From positions 1,674,001 through 1,738,000 of the forward strand of contig NZ_CP040889.1 in the NCBI RefSeq assembly GCF_006171285.1: 64,000 nucleotides of DNA. Direction: 5' to 3'. The notes under the pieces are model-generated. The model saw only the letters and a list, made by a program, of their open reading frames with translations, was not told the DNA's origin and made no database searches. A program made the position numbers and the translations under genes. Below are positions 48,694-57,507 of this stretch, piece after piece. Numbering within the stretch: position 1 is the first letter of the stretch; every line of letters starts with the position of its first letter. This DNA comes from Leclercia adecarboxylata (GTDB lineage Bacteria; Pseudomonadota; Gammaproteobacteria; Enterobacterales; Enterobacteriaceae).

Positions 48694-50034
48694 CTAGCTC
48701 AACAGCGTAAACGCAATCATCCCCACAATCGCCCCGGTCGTCCCGAGGATGGTTTCCATCATCGTCCAGGTTTTCAGGGTTTGCGCTTCCGTCGCCCCGG
48801 TAAATTTACCGAACAGCCAGAAACCGGCGTCGTTAACGTGCGACACCACAATCGACCCACCCGCGATACAGATAGACAGTGCTGCCATCTGCGCGCCGGA
48901 GTAGTTCAGCTGCTCAATCACCGGCATCACCAGCCCGACGGCGGTTAAACAGGCCACGGTTGCAGAGCCCTGAATGATACGCACCGCCGCAGCAAGCACG
49001 AAGCAGGTCACCGCAACCGGCAGGCCCATTCCGGTGAGCGCCCCACCCAATGCCGGGCCAACGCCGGAATCGACCAGCACCTGCTTGAATACCCCGCCCG
49101 CACCGATCACCAGCAGGATAATGCCCGCCGGCTGCAGCGCGTGACCGCAGATCTCCATCACTCTGTCTTTCGCCATCCCCTGGCGCATCGCCAGACCGTA
49201 AATCGCCACCAGACAGGCCACCAGGATCGCGGTGAACGGATGGCCGATAAACTCAAACCACTCGTAAGCACTCGAGCCCACCGGCACAAAGCGCGCGGCG
49301 ATGGTTTTCAGCCCCACCAGCACCAGCGGCAGCAGGATCAGCGCGAGGCTAAAGCCGAAGGACGGCATTTTGTTCTCGCCCAGATGCGGCTCGGAGACGT
49401 CATCAGGAATGTGCAACTCAACGTAACGGCTGATGAAATTGCCCCACAGCGGACCGGCAATCAGCATCCCCGGGATCGCCGCGCACAGACCAATCAGGAT
49501 CATCCAGCCAAAATCAGCGTGCATCTGCGAGGCCAGCAGCATCGGAGCAGGCCCCGGCAGCAGGAACGCCGCGGCGGCGGCCACACCGGCAAACAGCGGG
49601 ATCACCAGCTTCACCAGGTTGGTGCCGGTATGGCGGGCCATGGAGAAGGCCACGCTAATCAGCAGCACCACCGCCACTTCGAAGAACAGCGGCAGCGCGC
49701 AGATCAGACCGGCCAGACCAATGGCGTAGTGCGCCCGGCTGTGACCGAAGGATTTCAGCATTTTGACGGCGATCTGATCGACCGCGCCGGTTTCATGCAG
49801 GATTTTGCCGAACATCGCGCCAAGCGCGACCACAATCGCCAGGAAGCCTAACGTGCCTCCCATCCCTTTTTCCATGGTCGCTGCGATTTTATCGAGCGGC
49901 ATTCCGGAAAAGAGACCTGCACCAATAGAGACCACCATCAAAGCAACGAAGGCGTGCATACGGGCCTTCATCACTAAAAACAGCAGTAACAGCACGGAGC
50001 CGACTGCTGTTAAAACAAGCGTTAACGTACTCAA
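48694..50034 (-). CDS. gntU: Low-affinity gluconate transporter GntU
   Basis: 446 residues, GntP family, about 12 membrane helices. Shared family stretches are GGTLGFLAIVVALGAMFGKIL, FFEVAVVLLISVAFS and SHVNDAGFWLFGKFTGAT; the last is the counterpart of the GntT motif SHVNDPGFWLF. It imports gluconate when the sugar is abundant. It starts 3 bp after gntK, forming gntKU under the GntR operators at 50584-50612. Downstream there is no clear U-tract terminator, so transcripts may run into the structured repeats. Confidence 0.96.
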   Translation of the reverse strand: MSTLTLVLTAVGSVLLLLFLVMKARMHAFVALMVVSIGAGLFSGMPLDKIAATMEKGMGGTLGFLAIVVALGAMFGKILHETGAVDQIAVKMLKSFGHSRAHYAIGLAGLICALPLFFEVAVVLLISVAFSMARHTGTNLVKLVIPLFAGVAAAAAFLLPGPAPMLLASQMHADFGWMILIGLCAAIPGMLIAGPLWGNFISRYVELHIPDDVSEPHLGENKMPSFGFSLALILLPLVLVGLKTIAARFVPVGSSAYEWFEFIGHPFTAILVACLVAIYGLAMRQGMAKDRVMEICGHALQPAGIILLVIGAGGVFKQVLVDSGVGPALGGALTGMGLPVAVTCFVLAAAVRIIQGSATVACLTAVGLVMPVIEQLNYSGAQMAALSICIAGGSIVVSHVNDAGFWLFGKFTGATEAQTLKTWTMMETILGTTGAIVGMIAFTLLS

Positions 50035-50037
50035 AAC

Positions 50038-50565
50038 TTACTGCCTTTTGTTAATGACCTCGATGGTGCTTGCTACAACACCGTCCAGCGGTTGATCGAT
50101 ATCCACCACCAGCACATCGCTTTCGTCAGCGCCCGGTTCCTGCAGCGTTTCGAACTGCGTCACCAGCATCTGGGTTTTGAAGAAGTGCCCTTTGCGCGCT
50201 TTCAGACGGGTTTCGATCACATCGAAATCGCCCTTCAGGTAGATAAAGGAGAGATTGGCGTTACCTTCGCGCAGCTGGTCGCGGTAGGTCTTTTTCAGCG
50301 CGGAGCAGACGATCAGCGACACTTTATTGGTGCGCTGCATGGCAAAGGCGGCATCGTTCAGCGCCTGCAGCCACGGCTTACGATCGTCGTCGTTCAGCGG
50401 CTCACCGGAGGCCATTTTGGTGATGTTGCTGCGCGGATGGAGAAAATCACCATCAAGGAACGCGGCATGAATTTGATGCGCCACTTCACTGGCAACGGCG
50501 GACTTACCGCTACCGGAAACGCCCATCAGGACATAAACGTGGTGATCAGGATTAGTGGTGCTCAA
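50038..50565 (-). CDS. gntK: Gluconokinase
   Basis: 175 residues. The P-loop GVSGSGKSAVA is at about 15-25, with the substrate region DGDFLHPRSNI. It phosphorylates gluconate to 6-phosphogluconate for the Entner-Doudoroff or pentose phosphate routes. It is first in gntKU, immediately downstream of two overlapping GntR operators. Confidence 0.96.
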   Translation of the reverse strand: MSTTNPDHHVYVLMGVSGSGKSAVASEVAHQIHAAFLDGDFLHPRSNITKMASGEPLNDDDRKPWLQALNDAAFAMQRTNKVSLIVCSALKKTYRDQLREGNANLSFIYLKGDFDVIETRLKARKGHFFKTQMLVTQFETLQEPGADESDVLVVDIDQPLDGVVASTIEVINKRQ

Positions 50566-50583
50566 GGTATGTCCCTCAGTCGA

Positions 50584-50599
50584 TTGTTACGGGTAACAG
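50584..50599 (-). promoter_or_regulatory. GntR operator 1 of gntKU
   Basis: TTGTTA-CGGG-TAACAG is palindromic and matches ATGTTA-N4-TAACAT with one mismatch per half; 19 bp from the gntK start. Confidence 0.7.
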
Positions 50600-50612
50600 T
50601 TATCGGTAACAT
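50597..50612 (-). promoter_or_regulatory. GntR operator 2 of gntKU
   Basis: CAGTTA-TCGG-TAACAT has a perfect right half and overlaps operator 1 by three bases. Confidence 0.6.
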
Positions 50613-50691
50613 TGTCCTGCCGGGGCTATCGAGAAGCAATATCCAAACGTGCGCGAAGTGAATAAGTGTGAGCTAGTTCAAACTTGTCAGG

Positions 50692-51687
50692 CTAAATAGA
50701 TCCACCTGGTGACAGCGTGAAACCTAAATCTAACATTTTAGGCGTCACCGTCTCACCGCGAATGCGCGCCAGCAGGCGTTCCGCACCGATACGGCCCATG
50801 CGCTCGCGCGGCGTCAGGACGCTCGCCAGACGTGGCTCCATCACCTGGCCGATGTCATGACCGTGGAAACCGGCGATCGCCATATCCTGCGGGATGGAAA
50901 GCCCCAGACGCTGGCATTCAAAAGCGGCGCCCACCGCGAGGTCATCGTTGGTACAGAAGATGCCATCAAGCTGCGGATATTCACGACGCGCCTGACGCAT
51001 CAGCTCAATGCCGGAGGTGTAGGAAGAGGATTGCTCGACCATCACACTGTACGGCGTTAAGTTCGCGTCGAGCATCGCCTGCTCGTACCCCTTCTGTTTG
51101 ATGATAGTACGTTCATCCAGACGTGCGCCAAGATAGGCGACATGACGATGGCCGCGGGCGATGATCGCCGCCGTCATCTGGCGTGCGGCTTCAAAGTTGT
51201 CGAATCCGACCGCGATATCGAGACAGGGTGACTGGCTGTCCATCAGCTCCACCACCGGAATACCCGCCACTTCGATCATCTTCAGGGTGCGGGGGGTGTG
51301 GGTGCGCTCGGTAAGGATCAGGCCGTCAATGTTCCAGGAGAGCATCGACTCCAGACGCTCCTCTTCCAGCTCCGGCTTGTAGCCGTAGTGGGCGAGCATG
51401 GTCTGATAGCCAAAGGCGTCGGTCACGCTTTCAATGCCGCGAAGCACTTCGGCGAAAACCTGGTTGGTCAGGGAGGGAAGCAGGACACCCACCGCGCGGC
51501 TGGTGGCGTTGGAGAGAATATCCGGGGCGCGGTTAGGAATATAACCCAGTTCATCGAGAGCAGCGGCAATCTTGCCACGTAACGCCACGGAGACCTGCTC
51601 CGGGTTACGTAAGAAACGGCTGACCGTCATTTTAGTCACACCGACGCGATCGGCTACATCCTGAAGTACGGGTCTTTTCTTTTTCAT
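50692..51687 (-). CDS. gntR: Gluconate operon repressor GntR
   Basis: 331 residues from ATG 51687 (MKKKRPVLQDVADRVGVTKM); an earlier in-frame start is rejected because this one gives the LacI-family N-terminus. The helix-turn-helix is DVADRVGVTKMTVSRFLR, the hinge is NRAPDILSNATSRAVGVLLP, and a periplasmic-binding-protein-like effector domain follows. It represses gntT and gntKU and is released by gluconate. It is separated from gntK by 126 bp that include the operators, so it has its own transcription unit. Confidence 0.96.
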   Translation of the reverse strand: MKKKRPVLQDVADRVGVTKMTVSRFLRNPEQVSVALRGKIAAALDELGYIPNRAPDILSNATSRAVGVLLPSLTNQVFAEVLRGIESVTDAFGYQTMLAHYGYKPELEEERLESMLSWNIDGLILTERTHTPRTLKMIEVAGIPVVELMDSQSPCLDIAVGFDNFEAARQMTAAIIARGHRHVAYLGARLDERTIIKQKGYEQAMLDANLTPYSVMVEQSSSYTSGIELMRQARREYPQLDGIFCTNDDLAVGAAFECQRLGLSIPQDMAIAGFHGHDIGQVMEPRLASVLTPRERMGRIGAERLLARIRGETVTPKMLDLGFTLSPGGSI

Positions 51688-51745
51688 CGTCCTGAGAGAA
51701 ATCGGTAGCAATAGATTTCCTCAGTTTATCACGGACAAAGACCAA

Positions 51746-51768
51746 CCTTCCCCTGCGAAAGGAGAAGG
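51746..51768 (-). terminator. Possible terminator after yhhW
   Basis: Minus-strand stem CCTTCTCC / GGGGAAGG with one G-U pair and a weak T-rich tail. Confidence 0.4.
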
Positions 51769-51786
51769 CTGGAAATTATTTATGAT

Positions 51787-52482
51787 TTAGACCGGCGGCA
51801 GGTCGAACAGCAGGATTTCAGCAGCGCTGTCGGCATGCACGGAGATCGCCTGCTCATCCCAGATAGCCAGACCATCGCTGGTGGTGGCTTTAGTGCCGTT
51901 GATGGTCACTTCGCCTTTCACCACCTGGATCCACACTTTGCGGTTGGCGGCAATCTGGTGCACGGACTGCTCGTCTTTCGCCAGCGCCCAGCGGTAGAGC
52001 TCCATGTCCTGATGCACTTTCAGCGAGCCGTCACGGGCATCCGGGGAAAGCACCAGCTGTTTACCCTGCTGCGCGTCAAAGCGGCGTTGCTCGTAGCGCG
52101 GGGTGATGCCTTTCGCTTCCGGAATGATCCAGATCTGGTACAGACGCAGACGGTCGGTTTTGCTTGGGTTGTACTCGGAGTGACGCACCCCGGTACCCGC
52201 GCTCATAATCTGAAACTCGCCCGCCGGAACCTGCTCTTTGTTACCCATGCTGTCCTGGTGCTCAACCGCCCCTTCCAGCACGTAGGTCAGGATTTCCATG
52301 TCTTTGTGCGGGTGGGTACCAAAGCCCTGGCCGCCATCGATCACGTCATCGTTAATCACGCGCAGTGCCGAGAAACCCATAAAATTCGGGTCGTAATAAT
52401 CGGCGAACGAGAAGCTGTGCCATGAGTCCAGCCAGCCATGGTTTGCGTGACCGCGGTCGTTTGCTTTGCGTAAGAAGATCAT
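51787..52482 (-). CDS. yhhW: Pirin-family protein YhhW (quercetin 2,3-dioxygenase)
   Basis: 231 residues from ATG 52482 (MIFLRKANDRGHANHGW). A longer in-frame reading starting at 52599 adds 39 residues unlike the family. A bicupin pirin fold is present, with metal ligands in THPHKDMEILTYVLEG (His-x-His) and the downstream HQDSMGN and GEFQIMSAGTGVRHSE. E. coli YhhW cleaves quercetin in vitro; the physiological substrate is unknown. It lies between gntR and yhhX, all on the minus strand. Confidence 0.94.
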   Translation of the reverse strand: MIFLRKANDRGHANHGWLDSWHSFSFADYYDPNFMGFSALRVINDDVIDGGQGFGTHPHKDMEILTYVLEGAVEHQDSMGNKEQVPAGEFQIMSAGTGVRHSEYNPSKTDRLRLYQIWIIPEAKGITPRYEQRRFDAQQGKQLVLSPDARDGSLKVHQDMELYRWALAKDEQSVHQIAANRKVWIQVVKGEVTINGTKATTSDGLAIWDEQAISVHADSAAEILLFDLPPV

Positions 52483-52605
52483 TGTTTTTACCCTCAGTTC
52501 GTTTCGATGGAGTAAGTGTGGACGCAATCGACCTGGGATCATAGAGGGTGAAAATTGACTCCTCTGTTCAAAATATCTGAACAAACACAGAGGAGTCATT
52601 CAGGC

Positions 52606-53643
52606 TTATCTGGCAAGGGTTACTGTGGCAGGTGAAGCCTGTTCAAAGGCCCGTTCAAGGATTTCAAGGTTGGTCATCACTTCAATTTCCTTGACGTAAT
52701 TAGGGGCGCCGCTGGTGAGGGTTTCAAACAGCGCGTCGTAGACCTGACCGTAGTCGCCGGTGCCCGGTTTGATCTCCTCTTTCACCGTCACGCCCGCGTC
52801 GTTAACGTACTCCAGCACGCCCACGGAATCATCCGCCGCAAACCCTGGCTCGCCCGGCATGATGTTGGCTTTCAGGCTGGTCTCCTGCTGGTCGATACCG
52901 TATTTGATAAACGAGCCTTTGGTGCCGTGGACGATGAATTTCGGGTAGTCGATTTTCACCAGATGGCTGGTTTTGACGATTGCCTTCAGGTCGCCGTAGA
53001 ACAGCTGCGCTTCAAAGGTATCGTCAGGATTAGCTTTGTTACGCAGGCTGCGGATGTCATAGGCCACGTGGTCCGGGCGACCGAACAGGGAGATGATTTG
53101 ATCCATGGTGTGCACGCCGAGGCCGTAGAACGAGCCGTCCTGCGGCAGGCCGGGTTTGGTCTCGGCCACCGGACGGTAGTAATCGAAGTGGCTTTCAACT
53201 TCGACGATGTTGCCCAGCTTGCCGCTCTCAATGGCCTGTTTCGCGGTGAGGAAGCAGGTGTCGAAGCGGCGGTTCTGATACGGGCTGACGGTCAGCCCTT
53301 TGCTGCGGGCCAGCTCGAAGAGCTCTTTTGCTTCGGCCATCGTCGGGGTGAACGGCTTTTCCACCAGCACGTTTTTACCGGCTTCCAGGGCGCGTTTCGC
53401 GTACTCAAAATGGCTGTCGGCATGAGTACAGACGATCACCAGCTTCACTTCAGGATCGTTCAGTACCTCGTCGAGATCGCTGGTGAAGTGAATATGGGAG
53501 TACTGCGGGGACTGCTCTTCCGGTTTCGGGTGGCGGCGGAAGATGTGCGCCACGTGCCAGCTGGCTTTACGGGTAAGAACATACGGAAGGTGATAGCGGG
53601 TGGTGCTTTTGCCAAATCCAATAAATGCGCAATGTAGTGTCAT
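52606..53643 (-). CDS. yhhX: Gfo/Idh/MocA-family oxidoreductase YhhX
   Basis: 345 residues from ATG 53643, matching E. coli YhhX in length. The N-terminal dinucleotide fold is CAFIGFGKSTTRYHLPYVL, and the family EKP motif is in VLVEKPFTPTMAEAKELF. The catalytic-domain residues lie around GLGVHTMDQIISLFG. It is a predicted NAD(P)-dependent sugar or inositol-type dehydrogenase with unknown substrate. In E. coli yhhX is iron-regulated and neighbours ryhB, as here, but in this window a bactofilin-like gene lies between. Confidence 0.93.
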   Translation of the reverse strand: MTLHCAFIGFGKSTTRYHLPYVLTRKASWHVAHIFRRHPKPEEQSPQYSHIHFTSDLDEVLNDPEVKLVIVCTHADSHFEYAKRALEAGKNVLVEKPFTPTMAEAKELFELARSKGLTVSPYQNRRFDTCFLTAKQAIESGKLGNIVEVESHFDYYRPVAETKPGLPQDGSFYGLGVHTMDQIISLFGRPDHVAYDIRSLRNKANPDDTFEAQLFYGDLKAIVKTSHLVKIDYPKFIVHGTKGSFIKYGIDQQETSLKANIMPGEPGFAADDSVGVLEYVNDAGVTVKEEIKPGTGDYGQVYDALFETLTSGAPNYVKEIEVMTNLEILERAFEQASPATVTLAR

Positions 53644-53816
53644 GGTGTTGTTCCTGGCTAAGGTCTCTGCTTTCAACCATAGCGCAACATGACGCTGAAA
53701 TATATTTCTATAAAGAATCCTAAAATGGCAGCCAGGACCTTGATCCTGGCCGAAATTATCAGGATAAGGAGGCGGTCAAATCAATCTGCTCGCGAACGGA
53801 GTCGCGCTCATTTTCT

Positions 53817-54464
53817 ATGGACAGAAAATATCTCGCGTTGAATAGCGCACTTCTCTTCTGGCTGCTCGCCCTGGTCGCCTGGTGCTTTAACGCCCGCTCC
53901 CTGACGTGGCTGTTCGCGGCATTGACCCTAATGGCTTTTGCTATTCCCCTCTTATCTAATCAGGTCAACCTTATGTTTAAAAAGCAAAAAATCACCGAAA
54001 TTGACAAGCCAGAGATGATCGCACCGGCCCCGGTCAGCGAGAAAGAGCCCACCGCGGTGGAGAAACACGGCACCACCGTTATCGCCAGCGATGTGCACTT
54101 TGAAGGCAATATCGTCTCAGGCGGACACGTCTACGTTCACGGTACGCTGACCGGCAATATCGACTCCAAAGAGAGCCTGATAAAAATCATGCGCGGCGGC
54201 CAGGTGGAGGGAAACATCACCTGCCGGGAGCTGATTGTCGATGGCAAGGTTATCGGCCAGTGCAGCGGCGATGCCATTGAGATCTGCGAAAACGGTCAGG
54301 TCACGGGCACCCTGCTCTACCGGACGCTGGCGGTCAAAAAGGGCGGTGTGTTTTCCGGCCAGGCGGAGGTGTTACCCGCTATTGTGGAGAAGAATAACGT
54401 GGTGGGCATGGTGAAAGAGAACGTGCCTGACGCGCCTGAACTCATACCGTTGCAAAAGCTTTAG
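53817..54464 (+). CDS. Bactofilin-like polymer-forming protein with N-terminal membrane anchor
   Basis: 215 residues. Two hydrophobic segments at about residues 8-25 and 29-47 are followed by a short basic linker (KKQK). The bactofilin (DUF583) beta-helix core runs from about 84 to 190, with the repetitive VHFEGNIVSGGHVYVHGTLT, GQVEGNITCRELIVDGKV and GQVTGTLLYRTLAVKKGG. Bactofilins polymerise without nucleotide and act in cell shape, stalks or motility. The ribosome-binding site before ATG 53817 is poor, so the start is uncertain. It sits between yhhX and ryhB, where E. coli K-12 has no gene. Its stop is two bases from the ryhB terminator. Confidence 0.85.
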   Translation: MDRKYLALNSALLFWLLALVAWCFNARSLTWLFAALTLMAFAIPLLSNQVNLMFKKQKITEIDKPEMIAPAPVSEKEPTAVEKHGTTVIASDVHFEGNIVSGGHVYVHGTLTGNIDSKESLIKIMRGGQVEGNITCRELIVDGKVIGQCSGDAIEICENGQVTGTLLYRTLAVKKGGVFSGQAEVLPAIVEKNNVVGMVKENVPDAPELIPLQKL

Positions 54465-54466
54465 GC

Positions 54467-54560
54467 AAAAAAAAGCCAGCGAAACGCTGGCTAAAATAAT
54501 ACTGGAAGCAATGTGAGCAATGTCGTGCTTTCAGGTTTCCGTCGCGGACTTCCTGAATGC
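54467..54560 (-). ncRNA. ryhB: RyhB, Fur-controlled iron-sparing small RNA
   Basis: 94 nt on the minus strand. The pairing core AAGCACGACATTGCTCACAT and the following TGCTTCCAGTATTA are as in E. coli RyhB. The 5' hairpin (CAGGA...ACCTG arms) has changed, and the terminator stem is GCCAGC/GCTGGC followed by eight T. RyhB uses Hfq to block and degrade mRNAs of iron-using proteins such as SodB and Sdh during iron starvation. Synteny (between yhhX and yhhY) and a 16/19 Fur box at its 5' end agree. Confidence 0.95.
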
Positions 54561-54562
54561 AG

Positions 54563-54581
54563 GACAATAATAATCATTCTC
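54563..54581. promoter_or_regulatory. Fur box of ryhB
   Basis: GACAATAATAATCATTCTC matches the 19-bp Fur consensus at 16 positions. It lies at about -3 to -21 of the RNA, over the -10 region, consistent with Fur repression. Confidence 0.85.
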
Positions 54582-54681
54582 ATTCGCACTTGTCCACTCA
54601 TTTTTTGCAAAAAATGCTAGTTGACTCACATTTCAATCTCATGGATGTTGGAAAGGAACCTAACTAACTGAGGACGAAGGA

Positions 54682-55170
54682 ATGAGTGAGATAGTGATAC
54701 GCCACGTTGAAGCCGCCGATGCCGAAGCTTTACGCCAGCTAAATGCCCATCCAGGGGTGTATCACAACACACTACAACTTCCTCATCCTTCGATGGAGAT
54801 GTGGCAGGAACGGGTGATGAGAAAGCCAGGCAGACGCCAACTGGTGGCCTGCCTGGACGATAAGGTAGTCGGTCATCTGGTGCTGGATGTGATGGAAAAC
54901 CCGCGCCGCAGCCATGTGGCAACCTTTGGCATCGGCGTTTCTGCCGACGTGCAGGGCCACGGTGTGGGCAGCGCGTTAATGCGGGAGATGATCAACCTGT
55001 GCGACAACTGGCTGCGCATCGAACGCATTGAGCTGACGGTATTTTCCGACAATCCGTCCGCCGTTGCCCTGTACCGCAAATACGGCTTTGTCGTGGAAGG
55101 CACCGGGAATAAGTTTGCCCTGCGCGACGGCGAATTTGTGGATGCGCTTTATATGGCGCGGGTGAAGTAG
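54682..55170 (+). CDS. yhhY: GNAT N-acetyltransferase YhhY (AaaT-type)
   Basis: 162 residues, GNAT fold. The acetyl-CoA pyrophosphate loop is VQGHGVGSALMREMI (the R/Q-x-x-G-x-G/A type), with a C-terminal NPSAVALYRKYGFVVEGTG. E. coli YhhY acetylates some amino acids such as methionine and phenylalanine in vitro. It is convergent with ggt across an 82-bp inverted repeat. The E. coli K-12 genes yhhZ, yrhA and yrhB between yhhY and ggt are absent. Confidence 0.92.
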   Translation: MSEIVIRHVEAADAEALRQLNAHPGVYHNTLQLPHPSMEMWQERVMRKPGRRQLVACLDDKVVGHLVLDVMENPRRSHVATFGIGVSADVQGHGVGSALMREMINLCDNWLRIERIELTVFSDNPSAVALYRKYGFVVEGTGNKFALRDGEFVDALYMARVK

Positions 55171-55252
55171 CCCCTCACCCTAACCCTCTCCCCATAGGGG
55201 AGAGGGAACTTGAACACCCTCTCCCCTATGGGGAGAGGGCCGGGGTGAGGGG
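55171..55252. repeat. 82-bp family-B inverted repeat between yhhY and ggt
   Basis: Two palindromic arms, CCCTCTCCCCATAGGGGAGA and CCCTCTCCCCTATGGGGAGA, flank a 10-bp spacer, and the outer ends CCCCTCACCC / GGGTGAGGGG pair too. It is identical to 61063-61144 except in the spacer. Confidence 0.9.
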
Positions 55253-55258
55253 AATAAC

Positions 55259-57001
55259 TCAATACCCCGCCGTTAAATCCCCTGGCGTACGCGGATCCGA
55301 TGCCCCATACAGCGTGCCATCCGGCCCGACCATAATGCTCTGGGTGCTGCCCATCGCCTCTTTCACCGCCACTTTCTGCCCGCGCTGCTCCAGCAGTTTC
55401 AGGGTATCCGGGCTGAAGCCCTTCTCCACCCGCAGCTCATCCGGCAGCCACTGGTGATGGAAGCGCGGCGCGTTGGTAGCTTCCGCCACGTTCATCCCGA
55501 AATCGATGCTGTTGACCACCATCTGCAGGACGGTGGTGATAATGCGGCTCCCGCCCGGGCTGCCGGTCACCAGCCAGGTTTTACCGTCTTTCACCACGAT
55601 GGTCGGCGACATCGACGACAGCGGACGCTTCTTCGGCCCGACGGCGTTGGCATCCCCGCCCACCAGCCCGTAAACGTTCGGCACGCCCGGCTTGGCCGAG
55701 AAGTCATCCATCTCGTTGTTCAGCAGAATGCCGCTGTTGCCCGCCACGATCCCGGTCCCGAAGGTGGTGTTGAGCGTATAGGTCACCGCCACCGCGTTTC
55801 CGTCTTTATCCACCACCGAGAAGTGGGTGGTCTGGTTGCTCTCATACGGCGCCAGCTTGCCGGGGCGGATCTCGCTCGAGGGTTTGGCTTTGTTGATATC
55901 GATCTGATCGGCCAGGGATTTGGCATAGGCTTTGTTGGTCAGCGCCTGCCACGGCACCTTGACGAAGTCCGGGTCGCCCAGATACTCCGAGCGGTCGGCA
56001 TAGGCATACTTCTCTGCCTCGGCCATCACCTGCAACGTATCCGCGCTGCCGAAGCCAAATTTGTGCATATCGAAGTTTTCAAGAATGTTGAGGATCTGCA
56101 CGATATGGATGCCCCCGGAAGACGGCGGCGGCATGGAGTAGACCTGATACCCGCGATAGTCGCCGCTGATTGGCGTGCGCTCCACCGCTTTGTAGGCGGC
56201 CAGATCCGCTTTGGTGATCAGCCCGCCATTTTTACTCATCTCTTCGGCAATCTGGTCGGCAATCGGACCTTTATAGAAGGCATCCGGGCCGTTCTCCGCG
56301 ATCATCTCCAGGCTTTTGGCGAGGTTGGTCTGCACCAGCTTGTCGCCCTTCTTCAGCGGCTCGCCATCCTTCCAGAAGATCGCTTTGCTGTTCTCATGGT
56401 TGGGGATCACTTCGCTGCCGTAGGTTTTCAGATCGTCGGCCAGGGCGTCGTTGACCTCAAAGCCGTCGCGCGCCAGCTTGATGGCCGGCTGCACCACCTT
56501 GTTCAGCGGCAGAGTGCCGTATTTATCCAGCGCCAGCGAGAAGCCCGCCACGGTGCCCGGCGTACCGGTCGCCAGATGGGAGGTGAGGGATTTTTTACTG
56601 TCGGCGTTGCCCTGCTCGTCGAGGAACATGTCGCGCGTCGCCTGATCCGGGGCCATTTCACGGAAGTCGATGGCCGTGGTCACGCCCTCTTTGGTGCGCA
56701 GCATCATGAAACCGCCGCCGCCGAGGTTACCAGCCTGCGGGTGGGTGACCGCCAGCGCGTAACCCACCGCCACCGCCGCATCTACCGCATTACCGCCCTG
56801 CCTGAGGATATCCACCCCGACCTGGGTGGCGAGAGCATCTACCGAGGCAACCATCCCCTTCTGCGCCCGTACGGGATGGAACACATCCTCCTCCACGCCG
56901 TAGGATACCGGCGGTGCCGCCGGAGGATTCGCCGCCACGCAAAACGTACCGCCTGCCGTCAGGGCAGCAATCGCTACCCAGCGTATAAACGTTGGTTTCA
57001 T
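55259..57001 (-). CDS. ggt: Gamma-glutamyltranspeptidase
   Basis: 580 residues, equal to E. coli GGT. The signal peptide is MKPTFIRWVAIAALTAGG up to the CVAANPP region. The autocatalytic nucleophile Thr391 is in NQTTHFSVVDKDGNAVAVT, which splits the precursor into large and small subunits. Substrate residues lie in KRPLSSMSPTIVV and TGSPGGSRIITT. It is a periplasmic enzyme that hydrolyses or transfers the gamma-glutamyl group of glutathione. It is divergent from yhhA and monocistronic. Confidence 0.97.
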   Translation of the reverse strand: MKPTFIRWVAIAALTAGGTFCVAANPPAAPPVSYGVEEDVFHPVRAQKGMVASVDALATQVGVDILRQGGNAVDAAVAVGYALAVTHPQAGNLGGGGFMMLRTKEGVTTAIDFREMAPDQATRDMFLDEQGNADSKKSLTSHLATGTPGTVAGFSLALDKYGTLPLNKVVQPAIKLARDGFEVNDALADDLKTYGSEVIPNHENSKAIFWKDGEPLKKGDKLVQTNLAKSLEMIAENGPDAFYKGPIADQIAEEMSKNGGLITKADLAAYKAVERTPISGDYRGYQVYSMPPPSSGGIHIVQILNILENFDMHKFGFGSADTLQVMAEAEKYAYADRSEYLGDPDFVKVPWQALTNKAYAKSLADQIDINKAKPSSEIRPGKLAPYESNQTTHFSVVDKDGNAVAVTYTLNTTFGTGIVAGNSGILLNNEMDDFSAKPGVPNVYGLVGGDANAVGPKKRPLSSMSPTIVVKDGKTWLVTGSPGGSRIITTVLQMVVNSIDFGMNVAEATNAPRFHHQWLPDELRVEKGFSPDTLKLLEQRGQKVAVKEAMGSTQSIMVGPDGTLYGASDPRTPGDLTAGY

Positions 57002-57126
57002 CTTTATAATTCTCCAGGTGATGGGACTCGGGCTCCCGCTTAATCCTGGTTCATAACTCTTAAAAAATCATCGTAATGGCGGATTCGAGGTAAACTTAGG
57101 TAAGGCCTCAGAAGGAGGGAATGACC

Positions 57127-57507
57127 ATGAAACGACTCATTCTTGTTGCGGCGTTACTGCCGTTTGCCGTGTTCGCGCAGCCGATCAACACCCTGAATAA
57201 CCCCAACCAGCCGGGCTATCAGAACCCCAGCCAGCAGCGAATGCAAAATCAGATGATGATCCAGCAGCAGCGGCAGACAGGGATGCTCAACCAGCAGCTG
57301 CAGACGCAGACCCGCGTCCAGCAGCAGCATCTGCAAACCCAGATGAATAACAACACCCAGCGGATTCAGCAGAGCCAGCCGGGGGCGCAGGTTCTGCCTA
57401 ACACCAACGGCGGGATGCTCAGCGGCGGTGGGGTCGATGCCAGCGGCGTGCAGCAGCAACATATGCTGCCGCAGCCGCAGAATGGCTCGATGCTGAATAA
57501 CCCTTAG
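57127..57507 (+). CDS. yhhA: DUF2756 periplasmic protein YhhA
   Basis: 126 residues from ATG 57127, which is correctly spaced from GAAGGAGGGA; the ATG at 57121 lies on that site. The signal peptide [18 protein letters not shown] is followed by a Gln/Asn-rich, low-complexity body ([20 protein letters not shown]) and a tail with TNGGML and NGSMLNNP. Function unknown. It is about 20 residues shorter than E. coli YhhA. Its stop overlaps the convergent ugpQ stop by four bases. Confidence 0.88.
   Translation: MKRLILVAALLPFAVFAQPINTLNNPNQPGYQNPSQQRMQNQMMIQQQRQTGMLNQQLQTQTRVQQQHLQTQMNNNTQRIQQSQPGAQVLPNTNGGMLSGGGVDASGVQQQHMLPQPQNGSMLNNP

Noticed and set aside
53731..53750. 7-bp inverted repeat GCCAGGA/TCCTGGC between yhhX and the bactofilin-like gene
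   Set aside because: Could be an operator or hairpin, but short and without a recognised consensus or T-tract.
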